Both the position numbers and the translations under genes were made by a program. DNA of 64,000 bases from an uncultured Pigmentiphaga sp. (GTDB lineage: Bacteria > Pseudomonadota > Gammaproteobacteria > Burkholderiales > Burkholderiaceae_B): the NCBI GenBank assembly GCA_937891425.1, contig CALAGD010000066.1, forward strand, positions 62,001 to 126,000, written 5' to 3'. The notes beneath the pieces are model-generated. The model was not told the origin of the DNA. It did no database searches and saw only the letters and a list, made by a program, of their open reading frames with translations. Positions 1 through 8,954 of the stretch are shown here, in pieces. How positions within the stretch are numbered: position 1 is the stretch's first letter; the number at the start of each line of letters is the position of its first letter.

Positions 1-960
1 TTCGCCGGGGCGTGCGGTCAGCGCCTGGCCGCGATAAGCATCCCATAGAGCACCCGTGTTGATGCCACCGGTGGTGGATGGATCCCAGCGTATTCCGAGC
101 TCGCGCATGCGGGAGGTCGGCAGCTCCACTACCTGCACGTCGATGAGCACCATGCGGTCCCATCCGACGCGGCCGGTGAAGTCGATGATGTTGGGGTACC
201 GTTGCGCCAGGTCGGCGATCCGTTCCTGATCGGCATCCGACAGGTCGTCGCCTTCGATGATGATCTTGTCGCCCACGACGGCACTGCGGGCATTGGGTAT
301 GCGCTCGAGAAAGCGCGATAGCTCGTGTTGCAGGCGCCGTATTTCGTTGTGCACGACGCGAATGCGCAGGCTGCGGCTCTCGCCGTCGCGCGTCCAGATC
401 ACAAGTGACACCGTGCCCGGAGTGCGCGCGAACACCACCACTTCCTTGTCGTCGGCTACTGCGGCATGCACGATCGAGCCATCGCCTACCGCGATGCGTG
501 CCACATCGGGCGCCGGAAAGATGCGTGTCTCGCCCACGAACATCTCGATGTCGGCATAAGGTGCGTCCGCAGGTGGCGTGGTGGCCCATTGCCCCGGACC
601 CGGGCCGATGGGCAAGGGTTCATCCAGCAGGGAAAACCCCAATGGCAGGTCAGTGGGCGGGAGCTGACGTGTCGTAGGATCCATCAGCGTGTCGTCAGCC
701 ACACGTTGCGCGCCCGAAGCTGGAGGCGTTGCGGGCTCGGCCAGCCACTGGGAGGGCTGCCGTGCCTCCTGCCAGAAAGGGTAAACACCGGTGCCGCCAG
801 CAGGCGTGCCAGCGGCCGCGGGGAAGGCTGCCCACGCCACGCATGCGGCGAAGCATGCGAGCGAGCCGGTCAGCCGGATGTCCAGCGGCCGAGGAGCCCT
901 TGGCAGCTGCATGAGCGTGCGCTTCCCGTAAGCGGAATGGTGGAGCGTGCTTGCGGTCAT
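1..960 (-). CDS. cpaC: Tad/Flp pilus secretin CpaC/RcpA (partial, cut by window edge)
   Basis: This is the N-terminal 320 codons of the outer-membrane secretin through which a Flp pilus leaves the cell; the channel-forming C-terminus lies beyond base 1. The start ATG at 960 is 14 bases after the end of cpaB and has a purine-rich GAGG upstream; a second in-frame ATG lies at 912. After a basic start comes a hydrophobic signal segment ending in AAFPAAAG. Then follows the pilus-assembly N-terminal domain (FVGETRIFPAPDVARIAVGD, then VVVFARTPGTVSLVIW), a BON-like stretch (IPNARSAVVGDKIIIEGD) and the first part of the secretin domain (VLIDVQVVELPTSRMRELGI). The order cpaB then cpaC is the usual Tad order. 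The family call is firm; the exact start is less so. Confidence 0.88.
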   Translation of the reverse strand, partial: MTASTLHHSAYGKRTLMQLPRAPRPLDIRLTGSLACFAACVAWAAFPAAAGTPAGGTGVYPFWQEARQPSQWLAEPATPPASGAQRVADDTLMDPTTRQLPPTDLPLGFSLLDEPLPIGPGPGQWATTPPADAPYADIEMFVGETRIFPAPDVARIAVGDGSIVHAAVADDKEVVVFARTPGTVSLVIWTRDGESRSLRIRVVHNEIRRLQHELSRFLERIPNARSAVVGDKIIIEGDDLSDADQERIADLAQRYPNIIDFTGRVGWDRMVLIDVQVVELPTSRMRELGIRWDPSTTGGINTGALWDAYRGQALTARPGE

Positions 961-973
961 CTCGGCCTCGCTG

Positions 974-1972
974 TCAGCGGGTTGGCTCGGCAGGGGCAGC
1001 TGACCCGATGCTGATGGCGCGGGAAACATTTGCCTGCCCGCCCACCTGATGCTCGACGGGGAATCGGTGGGGATTTGACAAGACATTTGAAGACTGCATG
1101 AGCTGCGACAGGTCTGGTTCTACGAAAGGAGCCGGCCAGTCGTCCGGAGGAGTGACCATTTCGCCCAGCCTGGGAATCACCAGCGGGTATCGGTCACCGA
1201 ATATGACGGGTACGCCGGCGGGCGCAGCCGCTTCCTGTACACCGAGTAGAGTCGCCAGGTCGCCGTGCAGGGCGGACACTCGAGTGCTTTCGTCGTCAGC
1301 TCCGTGGCGCAGCATCGCAGCGATGGAGCCCTGCTGGCGGGCGGCGATGAGCTTGACGGCGTCTTCGGGGGATGCATCGAGCGTTACCGTGCCATAGCGT
1401 CCTTCCGAGAAGGTGTCGCCCGCAGCCTGTCGACCGGTAGCCAGCACCCGTACCCCGTGCAACAGGGGAGCAGTCACGCGCCGGCCGCGGTGGTCGAAAG
1501 TCACGAACAGGTCAACCACGTCCCCTGGTTCGAGCATGCCCGACAAGGAATTGATTTCATCGACAGGTATGGTGACTGCGCGTCGACCCGCACCCAGCTG
1601 AGCCGAGAATGGCTGTCTTTCCCGGAGATTCGCAAGATAGCCCCACAGAATGGGATCACCCCGGGCAATGGCGTGGGTGAGCACCAGGCCGGCAGCACGC
1701 TCGAAATCCTGAGGCATGAGCGCATCTTCGGAAATCCACTCGACGGGAATCCGGCGCACGGCCACGTTGTCGATGGAGATTTCGGTGCTTTCGGGGAGGT
1801 CGTGCGCCGCAACGACCACTTCGAGCATCGGCACGCGGCTTTCTTCAGCCAGCCGGTTGACGAAGGCATCGATATGGCGCTTTGCTGCCCAGGCGGCAAT
1901 GAGACCCAACAGAAGCGACGCGCCCAGCAATAGCCAGCGTGAGGTGAGGTGTGCGAGTCGGAGGCGCAACAT
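974..1972 (-). CDS. cpaB: Flp pilus assembly protein CpaB/RcpC
   Basis: The 332-residue product is a periplasmic protein anchored by one N-terminal membrane helix (residues 12-29, LLLGASLLLGLIAAWAA). It carries a SAF-type domain (about 49-115: VVVAAHDLPESTEISIDNVAVRRIPVEW, and the G-D-PILWGYL stretch) followed by the RcpC domain with the family pattern RRAVTIPVDEINSLSGMLEPGDVVDLF. Known role of the family: it works with the secretin CpaC, probably in secretin assembly or gating. The start is 2 bases after the stop of the small pseudopilin gene and has no clear ribosome site, so translational coupling is likely. Length and domain order are normal for the family. Confidence 0.9.
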   Translation of the reverse strand: MLRLRLAHLTSRWLLLGASLLLGLIAAWAAKRHIDAFVNRLAEESRVPMLEVVVAAHDLPESTEISIDNVAVRRIPVEWISEDALMPQDFERAAGLVLTHAIARGDPILWGYLANLRERQPFSAQLGAGRRAVTIPVDEINSLSGMLEPGDVVDLFVTFDHRGRRVTAPLLHGVRVLATGRQAAGDTFSEGRYGTVTLDASPEDAVKLIAARQQGSIAAMLRHGADDESTRVSALHGDLATLLGVQEAAAPAGVPVIFGDRYPLVIPRLGEMVTPPDDWPAPFVEPDLSQLMQSSNVLSNPHRFPVEHQVGGQANVSRAISIGSAAPAEPTR

Positions 1973-1974
1973 GG

Positions 1975-2142
1975 TTACATCGGCAACGAGATGGCAGCGG
2001 AATATCGGGTGTGCCAGCTGCGCAGACTTTCCACCAGGGCAGCCACCAGGCCAGAATCTCCGTCGGTCCAGCGCACGCCCCAGAGCAGGATGCCAACCGC
2101 CAGCAGAATCACCAGTGTTTCAAGCATTGCCTGTCCGTGCAT
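1975..2142 (-). CDS. Small class III prepilin-like membrane protein of the Tad locus
   Basis: This short gene codes for 55 residues from the ATG at 2142. It begins MHGQAMLETLVILLAVGILLW and has a single membrane helix. G-QAMLE has Gly at -1 and Glu at +5, the class III prepilin (TadE/Flp) processing pattern. The frame stays open upstream (ATGs at 2265-2274 and beyond, up to 2373), but the extra part is arginine- and histidine-rich, unlike a leader, and no start has a good ribosome site. It ends 2 bases before cpaB. It is probably a minor pseudopilin; no closer function can be given. Confidence 0.6.
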   Translation of the reverse strand: MHGQAMLETLVILLAVGILLWGVRWTDGDSGLVAALVESLRSWHTRYSAAISLPM

Positions 2143-2302
2143 GGAAGTGCTGGCCCGCACTCTTGTCCGGAGCGGTGCCCAGGTTGCGTGGTGCCGGCCA
2201 ACCGGGCGAACGGGAACGCCATGTGGATGATCTCGACGGCAATGGTGCGAGGATTCCAGGCCCATCATTTGCATCAACCATCTGCATTGACAATCAGGCA
2301 AA

Positions 2303-3154
2303 TCATCGACTGCCACGACGCGATTTCGATCGTGGCGTGCGTGCAGGCTCAGAACCGTGCTCCTGGTAGGCAATCAGCACGGCGCTGCCGGGTTCGCGGG
2401 CGACTACGGAGGTCATCAGATGGCCATCGCCTTGCCGCCAGAATGTCAGTGCTGGCTGAGCTCCCGCGTCAGAAGCCCAGCCCGACCGGCTCAGGGCCGC
2501 TGCCACGCGCCGGTACAGCACCTGCTCAGGCCATGAGGGGTGGCTGTAGATCATGAATCGTCCAGGGCCGCCCGTGTCGTCCACTGATACATCCATATGC
2601 AGGATCAAATCGGTACCGAACCACGACGGCAGGGGTGCGGTTGAGGCCCGTGGCGCCTGGCGCTGGCCCGGACCATGCAACGACGCCGAGAACACTGCTA
2701 CCGTGCCGGTATCCGACTCACGCGTGTACCCTGCGGAAGACGGGCTGTCCGGCGAAGCCGTCAAAAGCCAGAGGCGATCCTTGCCGTTTGACGCGAGCAG
2801 CGCATGCTCACGGCGTGTGACCGTGAGGCCGGGTGCAAGCCGCTGATGTACCCATTCAATGAATCGTGGCGGAGCTACGGGGCTTCGTACCAGCTGCACG
2901 GTAACGGGCACGCCGTTGCTGCGCATGGCGGGCAAACGCATCACTCGGCTGCCCGTGGGCAGCTCGATGGGAGCAAGTGGATCCATCGCGAGCATGGCAG
3001 ACCGGCTCTGCAGCGTGACCGCCGAAGGCTCGCGCGCAGATGCGTGTGCGGACGCCGTGGTGCAAAGAACCGACAAACATGCGAGGCCTGCACAAATACG
3101 TGCAGACCATGACGTTACGGGGACGAAAGCCAACGTACGAATTACAGGCAGCAT
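2303..3154 (-). CDS. Secreted protein of unknown function within the Tad locus
   Basis: The 283-residue product begins MLPVIRTLAF and has a signal-type segment (CAGLACLSVLCTTASAHA). No known domain is recognised. It contains many Pro, Ser and Arg residues and one long, apparently globular stretch ending SAVLIAYQEHGSEPART. I chose the ATG at 3154 because GGAG lies six bases ahead of it. An ATG at 3160 overlaps the previous stop as ATGA but has the GGAG directly against it. The frame is open to 3628, but that part lies inside the TadE-like gene in another frame. The position between pseudopilin genes suggests a pilus accessory protein, by context only. Confidence 0.65.
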   Translation of the reverse strand: MLPVIRTLAFVPVTSWSARICAGLACLSVLCTTASAHASAREPSAVTLQSRSAMLAMDPLAPIELPTGSRVMRLPAMRSNGVPVTVQLVRSPVAPPRFIEWVHQRLAPGLTVTRREHALLASNGKDRLWLLTASPDSPSSAGYTRESDTGTVAVFSASLHGPGQRQAPRASTAPLPSWFGTDLILHMDVSVDDTGGPGRFMIYSHPSWPEQVLYRRVAAALSRSGWASDAGAQPALTFWRQGDGHLMTSVVAREPGSAVLIAYQEHGSEPARTPRSKSRRGSR

Positions 3155-3156
3155 GC

Positions 3157-3885
3157 TCATCTCCGTTTCAGACGGTCCGCAGGAACCAGTCCGGCCCAGG
3201 GGGAAAGCCAGTCGAGTTCGGGGGAGGGGCGGTGCCAGCCTGCGTCCACTGCCTGCATGGCGTCGGCAATGGTTCTGCCTGCACGTATGGAAGTTTCTGC
3301 AGCGCGCGACCATCCGGCGGTTCCGCGCGCGATGCGGTGTTGCCCTTCCTGGTCGGACATCGCATGGCCAGCGCCCGCAAGAATGGCCGTATGCCGCTCG
3401 ATGCGAAGATGGGGCTCGTGCCATTGGGGTGCGTTCAGTACGTTGCGCGGATGTACGGCAACGGTTGCGAAGACGATTCCGCGGTCCTCGATCTGCCAGT
3501 CGTGGCGCAGCGCCCGGGCAGCTGCATCCTGCTGGCCAGGCTGTGCTCCGGTGGCGAGAGGGGAACGGTCGAATCGCAGCATGATGCCGTCGTCTGGCAA
3601 CAATGGGGTACCACCGGCATCGCGCCAACGCAGGGCGGATTCCGCGAAGTGATGTCTGATGACGGAAGAGTCGATTTCATCGGTTTGTGTCATGGCAAAT
3701 GCGGCTGTCCTGCTGGCATGCAGGGTGTCCAGGGCGATGTCCTGATAGCGGCCCAGCAGGGGTATTGCCCAGAACAGCGCAGCCAGGGCCAGCATGGCCA
3801 CCAGCGCTTCTGCCATCGCCTGCCCTTGACAGGCTCGGGCGGGGTGGGAGCCTCTGTCGTGCGGGAAGAATGCAAGACCGGTCAT
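3157..3885 (-). CDS. TadE/TadF-like pseudopilin
   Basis: The 242-residue product is a pilus minor subunit with a class III prepilin signal: CQGQAMAEALVAMLALAALFWAIPLL, where Gly is followed by QAMAE (Glu at +5) and then a hydrophobic helix. The rest is soluble and would lie in the periplasm. Known role of the family: TadE and TadF are processed by the same peptidase as Flp and are needed for pilus assembly. It starts 26 bases after the TadG-like gene and overlaps the next gene at its stop. It is longer than typical TadE proteins, and the C-terminal half is not recognisable, so TadE rather than TadF is only the better guess. Confidence 0.7.
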   Translation of the reverse strand: MTGLAFFPHDRGSHPARACQGQAMAEALVAMLALAALFWAIPLLGRYQDIALDTLHASRTAAFAMTQTDEIDSSVIRHHFAESALRWRDAGGTPLLPDDGIMLRFDRSPLATGAQPGQQDAAARALRHDWQIEDRGIVFATVAVHPRNVLNAPQWHEPHLRIERHTAILAGAGHAMSDQEGQHRIARGTAGWSRAAETSIRAGRTIADAMQAVDAGWHRPSPELDWLSPWAGLVPADRLKRR

Positions 3886-3910
3886 GGCGTCGTGGTGCGC
3901 GCGGCGGCTT

Positions 3911-5512
3911 CTACAGTGGGCTGAACAATTGCTTCTGCCTTGCCGCCGACCGCTCGTTTTCGGTAACAGCTACCAGGCGCGCCTGCCAGTATGGATTGAA
4001 CAGACTGGCGAGCTCGTCGAACCCGTCGCTGCGTGCTGTGGGGCGCTCGAACCAGGTTTGCGCGGCACTGATGGCGGCGATTTGCTGTCCGTGCAGTCGG
4101 GTGGGCATGCGCAGGAGGCCGGCGCCGATGTTGACCCTGCCGGCTGCGTCGGTGGTCGCAAGCGCAGTCTGTGGTCGTGTCACCCGGATAGCAAACCTGA
4201 TGGACGTGGGTGCGTCGCCCGAAGCGGTCGGTGCGAGATCGACGGTGCCGGGCATGCCCCGACCCCGCCAGGATGTCGAGCGACTGACTGCGTGCGAATT
4301 CGCAAGAGGATTTGACCGGCCCTGGTGGATGTCCCACGGCGTATGTTCGCGCGCCCAGCGCCAGAAGTCCTGTTCGCTGAAGTCATTGGGTGGGTTGTCG
4401 ACGTGTTCGAGTGGACTGTGCTGTGGTTTTCCGCCTGCCGCGATCTCGGCCCAGCCCATGGGATATTCGCGGTAGTAACAGCCGATCCAGCGATTCGAGC
4501 GCAAGGCGTGGTACGACTGCGTATCGTCCGAACGCCAGACATCGAAGCCTTCCAGTGACGTGCCACCGCGTCGTCGCAGCTGGTGACGCAGGTGGGGGCA
4601 GCGTGAGCTGACCGTCCAGCCGCTATGTGCGGTGTAGTGGCGAGGAAAGAGGAACTCGTAATGGTTAGCCGCCTGTAACACCAGTTCCCGCAAGTGCTCG
4701 CGTGCCGCACCGTGGCGCGGAACCAGTGCGCCGGGCAGCTCGTCGGAGAGCAGTTCGGAGTCGAGCCTTGCCGGCGGGGCACTGGTTGGGCTGTTGCCCG
4801 CGATGGTTGTATCGGTTGCAATGATCCGCGATGCAGGTGCACCATGCATTTGTTCCATCATGGGCGACGCCGCCGCGTAGTTGGCGTCGAGTACCGCCTG
4901 CATGGCGGCGGCGCGTGCTGCGGGCAACGAACTCGTGACCGCCATCTGGGCACGCCAGAGTACGTCATGCACGATGGCGTCATGTTGCAGAAAGGCATCG
5001 TGCAGAGCCTCGCGCGCCTGCCGTACGGCAGGCATGCGTGCTCTGGCAGCGGCGTGGTAGGCAGTCCCATGGGCGGGTCCGAACAGCATGCCAATGAGGT
5101 AGCCGGGCGGGTTGCCGCGAGCAAGCTGCTGCGCCTCAGTCGTGCCGAAATCGGCCCACGAGGCCAGCGTCACGAGATGGGCCATGGCCACCTGGTGCGC
5201 GATCTGAGCCCGGTTGGCATATGCCTGGAAGTTGAGAGCCCGCGCCTGCACCAGCGCGCCGCTGTAGGCCGCGGCATCGGTAGCATGCACCAGGCGCGAC
5301 TTCTCGGCAATGATCTGTCCACCGTCATACAGCTGCACCAGGCCTGCAGCCCCGAAAACCAGTAGCGCGAGTGCCAGCATGAGGGCCTGCCCCCGTTGCC
5401 GCATGCTAGCGTTTTGCCTGAGCTGCTCGTACCTGAGGCGGGGGCATGCGTACCTGCCAGCCTCGCGCCGGGCCAGGCGCTGCAAGAGAACGGATGTATT
5501 CACGGTGTTCAT
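3911..5512 (-). CDS. TadG-like pilus assembly protein
   Basis: The 533-residue protein starts at an ATG that overlaps the stop of the pilin gene as ATGA. After a basic leader comes MRQRGQALMLALALLVFGAAGLVQLYDGGQIIAEKSRLV, split here as a RGQALML processing-like site and one membrane helix. This is the N-terminal pattern of Tad proteins of the TadG/DUF2134 type, which lack Glu at +5. DATDAAAYSGA-like text follows (HATDAAAYSGALVQARALNFQAYANR), the usual family hallmark after the helix. The large C-terminal domain would be periplasmic; no von Willebrand MIDAS motif is obvious. It is probably a structural accessory of the Flp pilus. Confidence 0.75.
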   Translation of the reverse strand: MNTVNTSVLLQRLARREAGRYACPRLRYEQLRQNASMRQRGQALMLALALLVFGAAGLVQLYDGGQIIAEKSRLVHATDAAAYSGALVQARALNFQAYANRAQIAHQVAMAHLVTLASWADFGTTEAQQLARGNPPGYLIGMLFGPAHGTAYHAAARARMPAVRQAREALHDAFLQHDAIVHDVLWRAQMAVTSSLPAARAAAMQAVLDANYAAASPMMEQMHGAPASRIIATDTTIAGNSPTSAPPARLDSELLSDELPGALVPRHGAAREHLRELVLQAANHYEFLFPRHYTAHSGWTVSSRCPHLRHQLRRRGGTSLEGFDVWRSDDTQSYHALRSNRWIGCYYREYPMGWAEIAAGGKPQHSPLEHVDNPPNDFSEQDFWRWAREHTPWDIHQGRSNPLANSHAVSRSTSWRGRGMPGTVDLAPTASGDAPTSIRFAIRVTRPQTALATTDAAGRVNIGAGLLRMPTRLHGQQIAAISAAQTWFERPTARSDGFDELASLFNPYWQARLVAVTENERSAARQKQLFSPL

Positions 5513-5913
5513 TGCCCGCCCGCGCCGGCATTGCCGGTGAACGACTTCAGGGTACGTACGGAAGTCTGGGAGGATGCGCGGTTCGCAGCTTCCTGCGCAG
5601 CACGGGACTCGGCGCTGCCGTCTTCACCGGCGAGTTCGCGTGTCATGGCAGCCGTCTGTGAACGAACTACTTGTCCGAACAATTGGTAAACCGCGATTGC
5701 GGCAATGGCAATCAGGGCAACGATGACAATGTATTCGGTCATTCCCTGGCCCTTCTGCCGGATGGCGTGGCAGCCGCCGCCTGAGCGCTGGAGACATCTC
5801 CGGCGCATCACGGGGAAGATGCTGCGGCGCTGTCCGCAGCGGGAACCCCATGGGCGGAACTCAATGCGACGAAATGCCAGGGTGACTCTGGGTTTGGTGT
5901 GAACGTGACTCAT
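5509..5913 (-). CDS. Flp-type pilin with long N-terminal leader
   Basis: The 134-residue product contains RQKGQGMTEYIVIVALIAIA: a class III prepilin site (Gly, then QGMTE with Glu at +5 and Tyr at +6), which defines Flp pilins, and then a hydrophobic helix ending YQLFGQ. The start is well supported, since GGAGG lies six bases before the ATG at 5913. The leader before the cleavage Gly is therefore about 56 residues, far longer than the usual 10-25. The C-terminal 60 residues after the helix are hydrophilic, also longer than in a simple Flp. It is the first gene of the Tad run, 112 bases after glk. Major pilin or minor pilin-like subunit cannot be decided. Confidence 0.75.
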   Translation of the reverse strand: MSHVHTKPRVTLAFRRIEFRPWGSRCGQRRSIFPVMRRRCLQRSGGGCHAIRQKGQGMTEYIVIVALIAIAAIAVYQLFGQVVRSQTAAMTRELAGEDGSAESRAAQEAANRASSQTSVRTLKSFTGNAGAGGQ

Positions 5914-6025
5914 AGCGGGCCTCCACGGGACACAGGCAGTGTGCCCCGAGAGGCTGCCGTGGCCAATTCGTGCATCCCGCTATGACATTGGAACGCACTG
6001 ACGATTGACAGCGGGTGGAATCCGG

Positions 6026-6988
6026 CTATTCGAGTGCGGCGTAGGCCGCGCCCATCAGGCCCATCAATTCGTTCGTGACGATGCGTACCGGAATGGTTTC
6101 GGTCACGCGTCGCATGCGGCCCTTGGCGTTGAAGGCTTCCAGAAAGTCGCCCCGGGCGAGGCGCGGTGCCAGCTTGGCAGCGATGCCGCCCGCCACGTAC
6201 AGACCGCCCCGGGCCATGAAGGTGAGGGCGATATCACCGGCAAAAGCGCCATAACACCCAACAAACAGATCGAGCGCCCTGGCTGGGAGACTGTCGGGGT
6301 CGGCCAGTGCGCGGCGGGAAACTTCCGCGGGTTCGGATATTGGCTCGGCCTGAGGGCACTGCTGGCGCAGGAAGTCGTACACGGCAACCAGGCCCGCGCC
6401 GCAGATGACGCGCTCCGCGCTGACCCGGCCGTGCCGTGTCTGCAGGTAATGGAAAAGCTCCAGTTCCTTCTGAGTACGCGGCGCGAAACTGATGTGGCCG
6501 CCCTCCGACGGGAACGTACGGTAGCGCTGCCCGTCCCAGAAGAGCGCGGAAACGCCGAGGCCCGTGCCGGCGCCCACGGCAGCCATGACACCGCCCTGGG
6601 CGGGGTTGCCGGGCTGGAGCACGACGTAGTCGTCGGGCCCGGCACGCGTGAGGCCGTAGGCCAGAGCCTGGAAATCGTTCAGTATCGTGGCATGGATGCC
6701 CTGCCTTGCGAACCAGCTGCGGTCGACCGTCCAGTGTGCCCGATTGGTAAGGCGTGCGGAGGTATCGTCGACAGGACCCGCGATGGCGATCGCAGCCAGG
6801 GCGGGTGTGCAGCCAGCCTCGCGCAGGAAGGTCTGAATAGCAGGTTCGAAGTCGGGGAAACTGGCGGTAGGGTAGATGCGCTGGAATACGACGCGCGCCT
6901 CGCCCAGGGGGTTCTCCACCAAGGCGAACCGCGCGTTCGTTGCGCCGATGTCGGAGGCAAGAACGATGGGGTTCGACGCCGTGCTCAT
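6026..6988 (-). CDS. glk: Glucokinase
   Basis: The enzyme phosphorylates glucose with ATP to glucose-6-phosphate in the cytoplasm. The product has 320 residues from the ATG at 6988 (MSTASNPIV), matching the usual Glk length near 321; an upstream start at 7024 would add 12 atypical residues. Visible motifs are the phosphate-binding ASDIGATNARFALVE, AIAGPVDD, LNDFQALAYGL with the catalytic Asp, GAGTGLGVSALF, SEGGHISFAP, and the C-terminal GGLYVAGGIAAK. Gene order is argH then glk on the same strand, 71 bases apart. With zwf and gnd elsewhere in the window it gives a route for glucose into the pentose phosphate pathway, whose other steps are not visible here. Confidence 0.93.
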   Translation of the reverse strand: MSTASNPIVLASDIGATNARFALVENPLGEARVVFQRIYPTASFPDFEPAIQTFLREAGCTPALAAIAIAGPVDDTSARLTNRAHWTVDRSWFARQGIHATILNDFQALAYGLTRAGPDDYVVLQPGNPAQGGVMAAVGAGTGLGVSALFWDGQRYRTFPSEGGHISFAPRTQKELELFHYLQTRHGRVSAERVICGAGLVAVYDFLRQQCPQAEPISEPAEVSRRALADPDSLPARALDLFVGCYGAFAGDIALTFMARGGLYVAGGIAAKLAPRLARGDFLEAFNAKGRMRRVTETIPVRIVTNELMGLMGAAYAALE

Positions 6989-7059
6989 GGATTCATGATA
7001 GGGCAGCGTTGAACAGCCGTCCATGCAGGCGCGGCCCGGCGCCTGCGTGACGGGGTGGA

Positions 7060-8487
7060 TCAGTTGCCGGCCGGGACCGCGGTAGCCTGCAGGATGCGCT
7101 GCGCCTCTTCGCGCACGCGCGCAGGAGCAGTGCCACCCACATGTGCTCGCGCCTGGATCGATCTTTCCAGTGTAAGCACCGGCATCACGTCCGCTTCGAT
7201 GGCGGGGTGGAAGGCCTTCAGTTCGTCCAGAGAGAGCTCGGCCAGGTCGCAGCCGCGTTCAACGCAAACCCGTACGGCATGAGCCACTACTTCGTGGGCG
7301 TCGCGGAACGGTACGCCACGCTTCACCAGGTAGTCGGCGAGGTCGGTGGCCGTTGCGTACCCCTTGAGCGCGGCTGCGCGCATGGCCTCGGCCTTGACCG
7401 TAATGCCGCCGATCATGTCGACGAAGATGCGCAGCGTGTCGCGTACCGTATCGGCGGTATCGAAAAGACCTTCCTTGTCTTCCTGGTTGTCCTTGTTGTA
7501 GGCCAGGGGCTGACCCTTCATGAGGGTGAGCAGGGCGATCAGGTGCCCGTTGACCCGGCCGGTCTTGCCGCGCGCCAGCTCTGGCACGTCCGGGTTCTTT
7601 TTCTGCGGCATGATCGAGCTGCCGGTGCAGTACCGGTCGGCGATGTCGATGAAGCCGAAGCTGGGGCTCATCCACAGCACCAGCTCTTCCGACAGCCGCG
7701 ACACATGTGTCATGATGAGGGCGGCCGCCGCACAGAATTCGATGGCGAAGTCGCGATCGGAGACTGCGTCCAGCGAGTTGCGGCAGACACTCTCGAAGCC
7801 GAGAGTGCGTGCCACGCGCTCACGGTCGATGGGATAGCTGGTGCCGGCCAATGCCGCGGCGCCGAGCGGCAGGCGGTTCACCCGCTTGCGGCAGTCGGCG
7901 AGGCGCTCGGCATCGCGTCCGAACATCTCTGCGTAGGCCAGCAGGTGGTGGCCGAAGGTGACGGGCTGGGCCACCTGCAGATGGGTGAAGCCGGGCATGA
8001 TGGTGTCGGCGTGCTGCAATGCCAGCGAGGCCAGGGCGTGCTGGAGCTGGCGCAGCAGGTCGAGCGCGGTGTCGATCTCGGCACGCAGCCACAGGCGGAT
8101 GTCGGTGGCTACCTGGTCGTTGCGCGAGCGCCCGGTGTGCAGCCGCTTGCCCGCGTCGCCCACCAGCTCCACGAGCCGTTTTTCGATGTTCAGGTGCACG
8201 TCTTCGAGGTCGATTGACCAGGTAAAGCGGCCCGAGTCGATTTCTTCCAGGATGATGGCCATGCCGCGCTGGATGTCGGCGAGGTCGCTGGCCGACAGCA
8301 CGCCGACGGCGTGCAGCATGTCGGCATGGGCAAGTGAACCCTGGATGTCGAAACGGGCGAGGCGGCGGTCAAAATCGACCGACGCCGTGTAGCGCTTGAC
8401 CAGGTCGGACATGGGTTCCGAGAACCGGGCCGACCAGGCCTGGGATTTCTTGTCGAATTGGTTCGGGGAGCTGGGGTTTTGCGACAT
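7060..8487 (-). CDS. argH: Argininosuccinate lyase
   Basis: This is the last enzyme of arginine synthesis; it cleaves argininosuccinate to arginine and fumarate and acts as a cytoplasmic tetramer. The 475-residue product is full length. Motifs of the fumarase/aspartase superfamily are clear: HTGRSRNDQ (residues 117-125), GFTHLQ with the general-base His region (about 169), TSYPIDR, and the signature GSSIMPQKKNPD (289-300) with the catalytic serine loop. The start ATG at 8487 faces rpsU across a 467-base divergent region. The call is secure. Confidence 0.97.
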   Translation of the reverse strand: MSQNPSSPNQFDKKSQAWSARFSEPMSDLVKRYTASVDFDRRLARFDIQGSLAHADMLHAVGVLSASDLADIQRGMAIILEEIDSGRFTWSIDLEDVHLNIEKRLVELVGDAGKRLHTGRSRNDQVATDIRLWLRAEIDTALDLLRQLQHALASLALQHADTIMPGFTHLQVAQPVTFGHHLLAYAEMFGRDAERLADCRKRVNRLPLGAAALAGTSYPIDRERVARTLGFESVCRNSLDAVSDRDFAIEFCAAAALIMTHVSRLSEELVLWMSPSFGFIDIADRYCTGSSIMPQKKNPDVPELARGKTGRVNGHLIALLTLMKGQPLAYNKDNQEDKEGLFDTADTVRDTLRIFVDMIGGITVKAEAMRAAALKGYATATDLADYLVKRGVPFRDAHEVVAHAVRVCVERGCDLAELSLDELKAFHPAIEADVMPVLTLERSIQARAHVGGTAPARVREEAQRILQATAVPAGN

Positions 8488-8954
8488 GAACAGTTACCGT
8501 CGGAGGAACGCGCCACGAAAACGCAGGAAACGATAAGCGGGCGAGCACCCGGGCTGCGGGCGCCTGCCATGACGAGTGAATGCCTGAACGTCGTAGTATC
8601 GCACGGATCGCGCTTCATGTTATTATGTAAGGCTCACCCGATTTCTGGGTGCGTTTTCCAACATGGCTATGGTGCGCCGGGATACTCCCGTTGGGGCACG
8701 CGGCTTTCGGCAGAAGTACAAAGGGGGTGAGATTTTACGCCGCCAACGCATGTGCAGCACTGCATGCGCGTCATGGGGCATACCAGGCTCTACCGAATTC
8801 TTCATCGATGTCGTTTCCTGCGGTAACCGCTTCATGCAGCTCCTCGTGCGGTTCCGTAACGCGACGTCGGTGCCCGGGCGGGCAACTTGCATTTGCGGCC
8901 GGGCACGCTTCTGAACAACACTGTTTTCAATAGTATTTGGAAAGGCGCTACTGC
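8488..8954. other. Intergenic region between divergent argH and rpsU
   Basis: No convincing gene is seen in these 467 bases. Short open frames on both strands (for example 8663-8914 plus and 8623-8961 minus) have unlike codon use, many Cys and Arg, and no ribosome sites. A small CACCC/GGGTG hairpin followed by CGTTTT sits at 8635-8657. The last 30 bases carry a TAGTAT-like -10 and the purine-rich AAAGG before rpsU. Promoters for both flanking genes must lie here, but none is good enough to place exactly. Confidence 0.5.

Noticed and set aside
3161..3628. Upstream extension of the secreted-protein frame
   Set aside because: It is the out-of-frame shadow of the TadE-like gene, Arg/Pro/His-rich, and the signal peptide begins at 3154.
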